58,912 nucleotides of DNA from Bacteroidota bacterium (GTDB lineage: Bacteria > Bacteroidota > Ignavibacteria > Ignavibacteriales > Melioribacteraceae), in the NCBI GenBank assembly GCA_021801605.1, contig JAJYXU010000185.1:1-58912 (forward strand). Direction: 5' to 3'. The first letter of the stretch is position 1. Each line of letters opens with the position of its first letter. Below the pieces are notes generated by a model. That model was not told where the DNA came from, ran no database searches, and worked only from the letters and a program-made list of their open reading frames with translations. The translations under genes were made by a program, and so were the position numbers. Shown piece by piece: positions 1 through 7,953 of the stretch.

Positions 1-275
<275 letters not shown>

Positions 276-385
276 CTATTGATCTTTATGCCCTCTTTCC
301 GCGTTGGGTTTGAATTCCCCCTTTCTTATATTTCAAAAGACTTTTACAGCTTTTGATTAACAGATAACAATTTGGAGAAGTCCTA

Positions 386-2569
386 ATGGAAGTGCATGAA
401 ATTTTAGAAGAACGCAAACTTGTCACGGAGTTTCAATACGATATATCGCCCATGGTTAAGGGGTACTCGGATAAAACAGTTCATATCAATCTCACAGACA
501 ATCGGATAAAAATTAAAGATGTTCCTTTAGAGATGAAGGAAAAATTTATTGGCGGTAAAGGATACGGACTTAGATATCTCTGGGACGCAACAACTCCTGA
601 AACAGAATGGAACGATCCCGAAAATGAAATTATAATTTCCGGCGGACCTGTTTGCGGCATCACACAATATTCCGGAACAGGAAAATCTTTAGTTGTAACA
701 ATCTCTCCTCAAACAGATTCCGTAATAGATAGTAATGTTGGCGGATGGTTCGGACCGTTTTTAAAGCTCAACGGTTTTGATGCAATTGAACTTCAGGGCA
801 AAGCAGAGCGCGATGTCATTATCATTCTTGATGGAAGAGACGGAACCGGAAAAATAAGAATCGAAGAAGCACCGGCAGATCCAATAAACAGTCACCACTT
901 AGCTGATATGTTAACAAAAATGTATTGCCCTACCGAGCAAGATAAGATGAAAATAGCAGTTGTATCGGCTGGTGTGGCGGCAGATCATTCTCTTATCGGA
1001 ATGCTGAACTTTAGCTTTTATGACAAGAGGAAAAAACGTTCTCGGCTGAAACAGGCAGGACGCGGTGGAATTGGAACTGTCTTCCGTAATAAAAAAATTA
1101 AAGCGCTTGTAGCCCTTGTTGCCAAAGTTGAAAATGATATGAACCATGTTGTTGATATGAAATCAATAATTGAACGCGGTCAGCGTTTCAACAAAGAGAT
1201 GAAAGAACTCGATGATTCACAATGCGAGATGAGAACAAAAGGTACGGCTCACTTAGTTGAAGTAATGAATGATTACGATCTCCTGCCCGTGAATAATTTT
1301 AAGTTCGGTAGTAACGATGCTGTTAACGGAAATATTGACGGCAATACATGGAAAGCAAGATTTGAGCAAGGTTCTTTTGACGGCTGCTGGCTTGGCTGCA
1401 ATATGAGTTGTGCAAAAGGTGTCAACAATTATCTCCTCCGAACCGGGCCATTTAAAGGAGAAAGCGTGATTGTGGATGGACCGGAATATGAAACCGCAGC
1501 AGGCATTGCCGCAAACTCCGGAATTTTCAACACCGATTACACAATAGAAGTAAATTTTTACTGCGATACTTATGGAGTCTGTACAATTACATGGGGAACT
1601 ACGGTTGCATTCTTAATGGAATGCTACGAAAACGGAATTCTAAATTTAGAAAGAACCGGCGGTTTGAAATTAAATTTCGGTAATGCAGATAACGCTATGG
1701 AACTTCTTCACCAGCTTGGACGAGGAGAGGGTTTCGGAAAAACTGCGGGACTCGGCGTGCGTAGATTAAAAAAATTATTTACTGAGAATGGATGGGGCGA
1801 TGCTCAATTTTTACAAGACATTGGAATGGAAAACAAAGGACTTGAATATTCTCAATACATGTCGAAAGAATCGCTCGCACAGCAAGGCGGATACGCGATG
1901 ACAAACAAAGGTCCTCAGCATGATGAAGCATGGTTAATTTTTATGGATATGGTTAACAATCATATCCCCACATTCGAAGATAAAGCCGAGGCGCTTCATT
2001 ACTTCCCTCTCTTTAGAACATGGTTCGGTCTTGCCGGTTTTTGCAAACTTCCATGGAACGATGTTGAACCAAAAAATAATGCAGAGACATCTGAACCGGC
2101 TAAAGTACCAGAGCATGTTGATAACTATATTACAATTTACAAAGCCGTCACCGGTCGCCCGTTCGATAACAAACGACTAATTGAAGACTCGGAAAGAGTT
2201 TATAACTTCCAAAGAATGTTTAATCTTAGAAGAGGTTACGGAGTTCGCAAATGGGATGCTCAGCCATACAGAGCTGCCGGTCCTGTTACGGAAGAAGAAT
2301 ATTTATCGCGTCAGGAAAGGTATGATGCGCAGATGAAAAATGTTATCGGAATTAATCCAGAAGGAATGTCTACTAAAGAAAAGATGGCTGCACATAGGAA
2401 GTATCGCGAGAACAGATACGAACAATTACTCGATGCCGTTTACGAAAGACGCGGCTGGGATAAGAACGGCGTTCCAAAAATTGAGCATTTAAGAAAACTT
2501 GGAATGGATCTACCCGAGTTAGTTGATTTGCGTTCGAAATATGATAAAGGCGAATGGAAGTTGAAATAA
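386..2569 (+). CDS. Aldehyde:ferredoxin oxidoreductase (AFOR) family tungsten enzyme
   Basis: A 727-residue member of the AOR/FOR/WOR family, enzymes that use a tungstopterin and a [4Fe-4S] cluster to oxidise aldehydes to acids, or in some clades to reduce acids or aromatic thioesters. The N-terminal pterin-binding domain shows GGKGYGLRYLW and SGGPVCGITQYSGTGK followed by NVGGWFGPFLKLNGFD. The cluster ligands are C334, C338 and C342 plus a late cysteine, C553 in GFCKLPW. The spacing C-x3-C-x3-C differs from the C-x2-C-x3-C of the Pyrococcus enzymes, and the chain is longer than the usual 600-660. GGAG at 374-377 precedes the ATG. Neighbours are a tungstate-binding protein and a ThiS/MoaD-ThiF/MoeB pair, as in AOR clusters. 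The substrate cannot be told from sequence. Confidence 0.9.
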   Translation: MEVHEILEERKLVTEFQYDISPMVKGYSDKTVHINLTDNRIKIKDVPLEMKEKFIGGKGYGLRYLWDATTPETEWNDPENEIIISGGPVCGITQYSGTGKSLVVTISPQTDSVIDSNVGGWFGPFLKLNGFDAIELQGKAERDVIIILDGRDGTGKIRIEEAPADPINSHHLADMLTKMYCPTEQDKMKIAVVSAGVAADHSLIGMLNFSFYDKRKKRSRLKQAGRGGIGTVFRNKKIKALVALVAKVENDMNHVVDMKSIIERGQRFNKEMKELDDSQCEMRTKGTAHLVEVMNDYDLLPVNNFKFGSNDAVNGNIDGNTWKARFEQGSFDGCWLGCNMSCAKGVNNYLLRTGPFKGESVIVDGPEYETAAGIAANSGIFNTDYTIEVNFYCDTYGVCTITWGTTVAFLMECYENGILNLERTGGLKLNFGNADNAMELLHQLGRGEGFGKTAGLGVRRLKKLFTENGWGDAQFLQDIGMENKGLEYSQYMSKESLAQQGGYAMTNKGPQHDEAWLIFMDMVNNHIPTFEDKAEALHYFPLFRTWFGLAGFCKLPWNDVEPKNNAETSEPAKVPEHVDNYITIYKAVTGRPFDNKRLIEDSERVYNFQRMFNLRRGYGVRKWDAQPYRAAGPVTEEEYLSRQERYDAQMKNVIGINPEGMSTKEKMAAHRKYRENRYEQLLDAVYERRGWDKNGVPKIEHLRKLGMDLPELVDLRSKYDKGEWKLK

Positions 2570-2585
2570 TATTTTGAATAAAAGA

Positions 2586-2687
2586 ATGAGTCTTCTCTAA
2601 AAAGGTAATTTCATTATGAAAAAGTTTTGAATTCGGTTTATTTTCACAATTCAAGATAACAGAATAGACCTTTTTAGATACGCCTCA
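2586..2687 (-). repeat. 102-bp hairpin element, copy 1 (inverted relative to 31335-31436)
   Basis: This stretch just after the AFOR stop is the reverse complement of 31335-31436, with one difference noted by eye over 102 bp. Each end carries an 11-bp perfect inverted repeat (tctaaaaaggt / acctttttaga), and inner segments ttgaatt/aattcaa can also pair, so the whole element can fold into one long stem. It has no coding capacity. It resembles a MITE or a transposed 3'-UTR hairpin. Confidence 0.85.
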
Positions 2688-2706
2688 AGAATGCTTTTTT
2701 AATAAC

Positions 2707-2730
2707 AAACCCTCGACTATACGAGGGTTT
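2707..2730 (+). terminator. Terminator hairpin downstream of the AFOR gene
   Basis: A 9-bp perfect stem (aaaccctcg / cgagggttt) with a 6-nt loop ends in a T-rich tail. It lies 138 bp after the AFOR stop, beyond the repeat element, and its stem is symmetrical enough to work for either strand. Confidence 0.6.
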
Positions 2731-2742
2731 TGTATTTACAAC

Positions 2743-2965
2743 TATCAGAAACCTCTAAAAAATTGTAAATGGCACGCACATTAACACTGATCATACAGAT
2801 TTGCACAGATCAAAGTCAGCGAAAATCCGGTTACCCCATGGAATAACATTTTACCTTTTGTGATAAATTTAATTATCAATTTATTCCACGGGGTGAATCC
2901 GCGTCATCCGTGTGCTATTAAAAATGTTGTGGTTCTGTATAATCCTATTTTTTCAGATGTCTCTA
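2743..2965. repeat. Composite intergenic repeat: degenerate ACGGAT/ACTGAT array with nested palindrome
   Basis: The ends resemble each other in inverted orientation (agaaacctctaaaaaat on the left, reverse complement agagacatctgaaaaaat on the right). Inside is a degenerate array of units like acacngatt, broken by a palindrome at 2833-2894 whose arms are accccatggaataa and ttattccacggggt (one mismatch). The same palindromic core recurs at 41651-41713 and 55524-55585. With the 102-bp element and the terminator this fills the gene-free space between the AFOR gene and thiS. Confidence 0.7.
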
Positions 2966-2966
2966 A

Positions 2967-3176
2967 TCATCCGCCGCTTATCATGTGAATGATTTCGACA
3001 TTATCATTTTCTTGGAATGAAGCCGAATCAAAGTTTTCGCGTTTGATTAATTTACTGTTGATCTTTACCACAAGCCGGGTGAACGAAAACTTCTTCAGTT
3101 TCAGTAATTCATTGATGGTCAAGTTCCCTTTAGTTGTATTTAAAATTTCTTCTCTATTATTTAAAATAATCTTCAT
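2967..3176 (-). CDS. thiS: ThiS/MoaD-like sulfur carrier protein
   Basis: A 69-residue ubiquitin-like sulfur carrier ending in the diagnostic Gly-Gly (MISGG). In this family the C-terminal glycine is adenylated by a ThiF/MoeB enzyme and converted to a thiocarboxylate, which donates sulfur for thiamine thiazole or for molybdopterin/tungstopterin. The frame extends 13 codons further upstream into the thiF gene, but the ATG at 3176 gives the normal length and lies one base after the thiF stop, so the two are co-transcribed. No other thiamine gene is present, whereas a tungstopterin enzyme is 0.4 kb away. The related AorD protein of AOR operons is therefore an equally good assignment. Confidence 0.82.
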   Translation of the reverse strand: MKIILNNREEILNTTKGNLTINELLKLKKFSFTRLVVKINSKLIKRENFDSASFQENDNVEIIHMISGG

Positions 3177-3177
3177 T

Positions 3178-3765
3178 CTACTTATCCTTACCAAGTAATA
3201 ATTCAAGAACAACATTTGCCATCATGTTTGCAACTATTCCAACACGCGGTGCAATTGGCGGATCGTCTTCGCTCGTCTCATAAATATGATCTCCAACAAT
3301 GTAAAGATTGTCGTAACGTTCAACTTTAATCAATTCGTTCCCGCCCCAACCAGCAAGACCTACACCGCAAACTATCGGCTTAGCAGGAAATTCTGACAAC
3401 ACTGTTTCAACAATCATCTCTTTCATTTCTGCCTTGTCGAACGCCTCTACAATTACATCGCATTCTTTGTAAAGCTCAACAACATCTTTAGACGTTAATT
3501 TAATTGTATGCGCTTCTACCAAAACATCCGGATTTATTCGGTTGATATTTTCCAGCAGAGTTGGAGCTTTGTACTTGCCGATTTGATCAAAGAAGAAATA
3601 TTGCCGGTTAAGATTACTCTCTTCAATCTTATCAAAATCTGCAATTATTAATTTACCAATTCCAACGCGGGCTAAGGCAACAGCTGCGTTTGAACCCAAC
3701 CCGCCGCAGCCGGCAATACCGATTGTTTTATACTTCAGCTTAGCTTTTGTTTTTTGAAATTCCAT
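3178..3765 (-). CDS. thiF: ThiF/MoeB-family adenylyltransferase (E1-like)
   Basis: A 195-residue short-form ThiF (the family-2 size class of about 200 residues). The nucleotide-binding GxGGxG loop is GCGGLGSN (residues 19-26), followed by ADFDKIEESNLNRQ, which supplies the conserved Asp, Arg and Gln that bind ATP. The zinc-binding Cys pairs of full-length MoeB are absent, as expected for the short form. It would adenylate the C-terminal glycine of the carrier encoded 1 bp downstream. The pair faces the AFOR gene convergently. This arrangement recalls the aorD-aorE genes of AOR clusters, so a role in tungsten cofactor assembly is plausible. Classical thiamine synthesis is the alternative. Confidence 0.85.
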   Translation of the reverse strand: MEFQKTKAKLKYKTIGIAGCGGLGSNAAVALARVGIGKLIIADFDKIEESNLNRQYFFFDQIGKYKAPTLLENINRINPDVLVEAHTIKLTSKDVVELYKECDVIVEAFDKAEMKEMIVETVLSEFPAKPIVCGVGLAGWGGNELIKVERYDNLYIVGDHIYETSEDDPPIAPRVGIVANMMANVVLELLLGKDK

Positions 3766-3929
3766 CAGTTGAATTGATTGTGTATTAAAATATAATTAAA
3801 AGGAATCTTCACTTCAAAACTTTATTCGTCCGCTTGCTTTTACTTCTTTTTTGTTTTTATCCTAAATTAAATTTTTTGAAAGTGTAAGATTTATTTAACA
3901 CAAGATTTGAAATATATATCGGAGGAAAA

Positions 3930-4358
3930 ATGAAGTCGTTGAAAGATTTATTAGTGGATAAAACTCTTCATACAGTTAAAGCAGGTTCGAAAATTTATGA
4001 CGTTGTTTGCTATATGGCAGAACACAACATTAGACTTGTGCCGGTACTTTCAGAAGATGGAAAATTACTGGGTGTGTTTTCGGAGCGAGATTTAGTTAGA
4101 CGGGTAATTGCAAAAGGACTTGACTTAAAAGCTACATTGGTGGAAGAGATCATGACAAAGGATTTGGTTCTTGCAGATGTAAGTGAATCTTACGAACAGT
4201 GTCTGCAGAAGATGAAAGAGCGCGGGATAAGGCATATCGTAATTTTTGAAAATGAAAAATTGGTCGGGATTTTGTCCATAAAAGATTTACTTGAAATGGA
4301 TATTGTAGTTCAGCGCGAGACAATTGAAGTTCTCCATAATTATATTTATTCCAAATAA
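3930..4358 (+). CDS. CBS-domain pair protein
   Basis: A 142-residue protein made of two CBS domains (about 1-60 and 70-132) and nothing else. Typical motifs are AEHNIRLVPVLSEDGKLLGVFSERDLVRR and the second-half RHIVIFENEKLVGILSIKDLLE, here quoted only as family landmarks. Stand-alone Bateman modules bind adenine nucleotides or SAM and usually regulate a partner in trans; the partner cannot be named here. A strong GGAGG Shine-Dalgarno precedes the ATG. It is a single-gene unit between the thiF promoter side and an XRE gene relic. Confidence 0.85.
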   Translation: MKSLKDLLVDKTLHTVKAGSKIYDVVCYMAEHNIRLVPVLSEDGKLLGVFSERDLVRRVIAKGLDLKATLVEEIMTKDLVLADVSESYEQCLQKMKERGIRHIVIFENEKLVGILSIKDLLEMDIVVQRETIEVLHNYIYSK

Positions 4359-4390
4359 TTTTGGAATCATTATACACAGGTGAAACAAAA

Positions 4391-4540
4391 TTATAAACCC
4401 TCAAATAAATCTTCGAGTCGCACATTTAGTGCTTTTGCAATCTTTTGTATATTTTTTAAAGAAATATTTTTCTCTGCTCGCTCAACCATGCCAATATAAG
4501 TTCGATGCAAATTAGAGAGTTCTCCTAACTTTGATATCTC
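4391..4540 (-). pseudogene. Truncated XRE-family helix-turn-helix regulator
   Basis: The minus strand encodes 49 residues that match the C-terminal two thirds of a small XRE/Cro HTH regulator: LSNLHRTYIGMVERAEKN, then SLKNIQKIAKALNV and a terminal LEDLFEGL before the stop at 4391-4393. The usual first helices (about 20 residues with an initiator Met) are missing. An in-frame stop lies directly upstream at 4541-4543 and no start codon precedes the conserved part. It is therefore a decayed gene fragment rather than a short functional gene. Such regulators often accompany restriction-modification systems, but none is seen here. Confidence 0.75.
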
Positions 4541-4601
4541 TTATAGGACTAAAAATTAACAGATAAAAAATATTTACAGAAACATTTTTTTCGAGGTTAC
4601 A

Positions 4602-5093
4602 ATGGATCTATTCAGAGATTTAACACTCAACGCAGTTCAAATTATTCAACTTATGCTTGCACCGGCAATAATGATTAGCGCATGCGGATTATTATTACTC
4701 GGAATGAATAATAAATATTCGCTTGTTGTTAACCGCATCCGTTTACTTAATGAGGAGAAAAGAAGTTTGCTTATAACCATTGGCGAAAACAAACACACAA
4801 CAGATGATAACGTGCGTCTCGAAAGCGCCTCAATTCAAATAAGTTCGCTTGTTTACCGCGCAAAATTGGTACGTAATGCCGTTTTAGCTTACACAACCGC
4901 CGTTGCTCTTTATGTAATTACTTCTTTATTACTCGGTATCTCGTCTGTACTCTCACTCGAAAAATTGAATTACTTTATCATCATAGCGTTTCTATTGGGA
5001 ATGTTTTTTGTTCTTATCGGCGTATTTTACGCAGGGCTGGAAACAAAGAAAGGTTACGATATAATTTCCTACGAAGTTAAGACGCATGAGTAA
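4602..5093 (+). CDS. DUF2721 family membrane protein
   Basis: A 163-residue integral membrane protein of the DUF2721 family, recognised by the N-terminal block LAPAIMISACGLLLLGMNN and the following NRIRLLNEEKR. A first membrane segment lies at about 18-36, a cytoplasmic helical stretch at 40-90, and two further segments at about 92-115 and 122-145. The function of the family is unknown. The 3' end overlaps the aat start by 8 bp, so the two are translationally coupled. GAGG lies upstream of the ATG. Confidence 0.85.
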   Translation: MDLFRDLTLNAVQIIQLMLAPAIMISACGLLLLGMNNKYSLVVNRIRLLNEEKRSLLITIGENKHTTDDNVRLESASIQISSLVYRAKLVRNAVLAYTTAVALYVITSLLLGISSVLSLEKLNYFIIIAFLLGMFFVLIGVFYAGLETKKGYDIISYEVKTHE

Positions 5094-5688
5094 CAAGAAT
5101 TTTTTTTCTAAGAAAGAATTGCTTCTGCCGGAGAATATGATTTTAATGTATGCACGCGGTGCATTCCCAATGGCAGATGATACCGGAGAAATTAATTGGT
5201 ACATTCCCAATGTTCGCACAATTATTCCGCTTGATTCTTTCAATATTCCCCGCTCACTTAAAAAATTTTGTTTATCCGCCGATTATGAATATACCTTCGA
5301 TGCAAATTCCCTCGAAGTAATTGCACAATGTGCCGACAGAGAATCAACATGGATTTCCGGAGAACTGATTGAAGCATATAAAGGTTTGCACCAACTGGGT
5401 TATCTTCACTCAGTGGAAGTAACTCAGGGCAAGAAATTGGTTGGCGGATTGTACGGTGTTGCTTACCGGGGAGCGTTCTTTGGCGAGTCAATGTTTTCAA
5501 AAATCTCACAAGCTTCAAAATGTGCGCTTGTAAAATTAATTGAGCGGCTTCGAGAAAAAGGATTTACGCTTCTTGATGTTCAATATCAAACCGATCATTT
5601 AAAAATGTTCGGCGCCAAAGAAATTCCCTTTGAAGAATTCGCTTCTCTTCTTTACGATTCATATAAAAAAGAGATATCGTTTAACTAA
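5086..5688 (+). CDS. aat: Leucyl/phenylalanyl-tRNA--protein transferase
   Basis: A 200-residue Aat enzyme, which transfers Leu or Phe from aminoacyl-tRNA to N-terminal Lys/Arg of proteins and so marks them for ClpS-ClpAP degradation (bacterial N-end rule). Family landmarks are YARGAFPMAD (about 22-31), ESTWISGELIEAYKGLH, GGLYGVAYRGAFFGESMFS split across the acetyltransferase-like core, and LDVQYQTDHLKMFGA near the C-terminus. Length fits the Bacteroidota form (200-220). The start overlaps the DUF2721 gene by 8 bp. Confidence 0.95.
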   Translation: MSNKNFFSKKELLLPENMILMYARGAFPMADDTGEINWYIPNVRTIIPLDSFNIPRSLKKFCLSADYEYTFDANSLEVIAQCADRESTWISGELIEAYKGLHQLGYLHSVEVTQGKKLVGGLYGVAYRGAFFGESMFSKISQASKCALVKLIERLREKGFTLLDVQYQTDHLKMFGAKEIPFEEFASLLYDSYKKEISFN

Positions 5689-5744
5689 ATTCAAAAATAT
5701 CATCTTCTTTTCCGGTTTAGGAATTTTTGTATATTTACCTTGAA

Positions 5745-5828
5745 ATAAATCATGATCATGTTCATGATCTTAATCCTGCCCGTAACATAACAGATCACGA
5801 TAAAGAGCAAGAGCATGATCACGAAATG
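5745..5828. repeat. Low-complexity gatcatg/agcaagagc repeat
   Basis: The run alternates catgatcatg-like words with gagcaagagcatgatcacg. A related sequence occurs as a hairpin at 45553-45588. A 60-codon frame through it encodes only a His/Asp-rich low-complexity peptide and is not accepted as a gene. Confidence 0.5.
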
Positions 5829-5834
5829 AAGGGT

Positions 5835-5922
5835 GGTTCTAAAAACTATCTTTGTAAAAATTTAACGCAGAGAACGCAAAGAATATGCAAAGTTCGCAAA
5901 GAATATTGAAGTTTTTAGAACC
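5835..5922. repeat. 88-bp hairpin element with 13-bp perfect terminal inverted repeats
   Basis: The arms are ggttctaaaaact (5835-5847) and agtttttagaacc (5910-5922). The interior contains taaaaatttaacgcagagaa, which recurs in reverse orientation in the related element at 20392-20452. Together with the preceding low-complexity run it fills the gene-free space between aat and fba. Confidence 0.75.
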
Positions 5923-6014
5923 AGCCTGAATAAAGAAAAAGCACAAACAATTATTCCATCAAGTCATTCAATAAAAAATAGCAACAATTTTCATTTATAA
6001 GAAGGGATAGAAAC

Positions 6015-7007
6015 ATGACTACTTACAAAGAATTAGGATTGGTAAACTCCAAGGTTCTTTTTCAAAAAGCAGTTAAAGGCGGGTATGCAATTCCTGCTTT
6101 TAATTTTAATAATCTGGAACAATTGCAGGCAATAATTGGCGCATGTGTTGAAACAAAATCACCGGTTATTCTTCAGGTATCCAGCGGCGCTCGTAAATAT
6201 GCAAATCAAACTCTACTAAAACATTTGGCTAAAGGTGCAGTTGATTACGCACACGAATTGGGTTATGATATTCCAATCGTTCTGCATCTTGATCATGGCG
6301 ACACATTTGAACTTTGCAAGTCATGTGTAGAATCCGGTTTTTCTTCCGTAATGATTGACGGCTCTCATCATCCTTACGAAAAAAATGTTGAACTCACTGC
6401 TCAGGTGGTTGAGTATGCTCATAAATATGATGTTAGTGTTGAAGGTGAATTAGGCGTTTTGGCAGGAATTGAAGATGAAGTATCAAGCGCAGTTACACAT
6501 TATACAAAACCGGAAGAAGTAGAAGACTTTGTTAAAAAAACGGGAGTTGATTCACTTGCAATTTCTATCGGCACATCTCATGGTGCCAACAAATTCACGC
6601 CGGCACAGTGCACTCGCAACGCAGATGGAATTTTGGTTCCTCCACCTCTACGTTTCGATATACTCGAAGAATGTGAAAGAAGAATTCCAGGATTTCCAAT
6701 TGTATTACACGGCGCTTCTTCAGTACCGCCGGAGCTTGTTAAGATTATTAACAGTAATGGCGGAAAGTTGAAAGACGCTGTTGGAATTCCAGAAGAACAA
6801 CTTAGACGCGCTGCTGCATCTGCTGTCTGCAAGGTAAATATTGATTCCGATGGTCGTCTTGCAATGACAGCTGCAATTCGTAAAACATTTACAGATAACC
6901 CGGCAGAATTCGATCCGCGAAAATATCTTGGGCCTGCACGCGATGCTCTTAAGGAGTTGTACAAACACAAAGTTGTTAATGTGCTTGGAAGCGCGAACAA
7001 AGCATAA
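6015..7007 (+). CDS. fba: Fructose-bisphosphate aldolase, class II
   Basis: A 330-residue zinc-dependent aldolase that interconverts fructose-1,6-bisphosphate with dihydroxyacetone phosphate and glyceraldehyde-3-phosphate in glycolysis and gluconeogenesis. Visible are HLDHGD with the catalytic Asp93 and zinc-ligand His94, DGSHHPYEKN, the EGELG metal-ligand block, GTSHGANKF, LHGASS and VNIDSD of the phosphate-binding end. GAAGGGATAG provides the Shine-Dalgarno before the ATG. It is a monocistronic gene with a strong terminator. Confidence 0.96.
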   Translation: MTTYKELGLVNSKVLFQKAVKGGYAIPAFNFNNLEQLQAIIGACVETKSPVILQVSSGARKYANQTLLKHLAKGAVDYAHELGYDIPIVLHLDHGDTFELCKSCVESGFSSVMIDGSHHPYEKNVELTAQVVEYAHKYDVSVEGELGVLAGIEDEVSSAVTHYTKPEEVEDFVKKTGVDSLAISIGTSHGANKFTPAQCTRNADGILVPPPLRFDILEECERRIPGFPIVLHGASSVPPELVKIINSNGGKLKDAVGIPEEQLRRAAASAVCKVNIDSDGRLAMTAAIRKTFTDNPAEFDPRKYLGPARDALKELYKHKVVNVLGSANKA

Positions 7008-7040
7008 ATTGTTATGTAATAAATAATATCTTTTAACTCA

Positions 7041-7068
7041 GGGCTTGTTTAATCAAGCCCTCGGTTTT
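7041..7068 (+). terminator. Rho-independent terminator of fba
   Basis: A 7-bp GC-rich stem (gggcttg / caagccc, loop tttaat) is followed by tcgg and a run of eight T. It lies 33 bp after the fba stop. Confidence 0.88.
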
Positions 7069-7167
7069 TTTAAAAGGACTATTTCAAACCAAATCGGATT
7101 ACAAACGACTAAAGAGCTGACGCTTGATTCATGAAATAATTTCAAGTATAATTAATTCAGAATTTTA

Positions 7168-7503
7168 TTGATCAAACAAATGCAGAAGATCAAATCATTT
7201 CTAAAAATAGTTGAATGGGAAGCGGTATTTTGGCTGGTCGGATTGATTTATTTGTTCTTCATTAATCCGTATCAGGTTCAACATTTCACACTCTGCCCTT
7301 TTCATAATTTGGGAATATCATTTTGCCCCGGATGTGGTTTGGGACGGTCAATTTCATTTTTCTATCATGGGGATTTACTTCATTCAATTAAAACACATCC
7401 GCTTGGAATAACGGCTTTCATATTAATTACAGTACGTGTCATAAAACTTTTTACTCGAATATATAACAACTATCACAAATCAAAAGAGGTTATTTATGGC
7501 TAA
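7168..7503 (+). CDS. DUF2752 domain membrane protein
   Basis: A 111-residue protein with the DUF2752 core CPFHNLG...FCPGCGLGRS, followed by a histidine-containing loop (HGDLLHSIKTHPLG). One membrane segment lies at about 19-35 and a second at about 78-93. Family function is unknown; members often neighbour TM2-domain genes, as here. The frame opens with TTG at 7168; ATG at 7180 (residue 5) is an equally possible start, and neither has a clear Shine-Dalgarno. The 3' end overlaps the next gene by 8 bp. Confidence 0.8.
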   Translation: MIKQMQKIKSFLKIVEWEAVFWLVGLIYLFFINPYQVQHFTLCPFHNLGISFCPGCGLGRSISFFYHGDLLHSIKTHPLGITAFILITVRVIKLFTRIYNNYHKSKEVIYG

Positions 7504-7846
7504 CGCTTACGAAATTCTACCAGAAGTTATGGGCGAAGAACAATTTTATATCTCCGGTATAATTAAAAATATGGATGACAAACAGGCCCAGCAGTTTGCA
7601 AATATTTACCGTACACGGAGAAAGGATCCGCAAACAATTCTTCTTGTTACTCTTGTTGGTTTTCTTGGTATTGCAGGTATTCAAAGATTTTTAACAGATC
7701 AAATCGGGTTAGGTATTCTATACTTCTTCACCGGCGGGCTTTGTTTAATAGGAACTATTATTGATTTAGTTAATTACAAAAAAATAGCGTTCGAGTATAA
7801 TCAGAAAGAGGCAAACCAGATTATGATGATGATTAAAAACATCTAG
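7496..7846 (+). CDS. TM2 domain-containing protein
   Basis: A 116-residue protein whose C-terminal half is a TM2 domain: two membrane helices around residues 48-65 and 72-92 separated by a short loop with the IQRFL...GLGILYFFTGG signature. The N-terminal 40 residues are soluble. Start ATG lies in the end of the DUF2752 gene (8-bp overlap) with GAGG upstream, indicating coupled translation. No specific function is known for this small class. Confidence 0.85.
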   Translation: MANAYEILPEVMGEEQFYISGIIKNMDDKQAQQFANIYRTRRKDPQTILLVTLVGFLGIAGIQRFLTDQIGLGILYFFTGGLCLIGTIIDLVNYKKIAFEYNQKEANQIMMMIKNI

Positions 7847-7953
7847 TTGCCTTAATAATGCTGTTGCATAGTATGAAGATAAAATATATTATTGCATCAA
7901 CGAAAGGAGAAAGTATAGTTATTTCTACACTAACTAATTCAGCAGGAAGATGT

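Noticed and set aside
3766-3929. TPP riboswitch before the thiF/thiS pair
   Set aside because: No CTGAGA or the following conserved box is seen; the absence also weakens a thiamine-pathway role.
5727-5909. 60-codon frame rich in His and Asp
   Set aside because: It runs through the gatcatg/agcaagagc low-complexity repeat and into a hairpin element, has no ribosome binding site, and its composition simply reflects the repeat.
6578-7000. Long antisense frames within fba
   Set aside because: They are shadows of a conserved aldolase gene and have no domain or ribosome binding site.
7858-7953. 32-residue N-terminal extension of the PorV-like protein
   Set aside because: It would bury the signal peptide; AGGAAG and ATG at 7954 give the normal export start.
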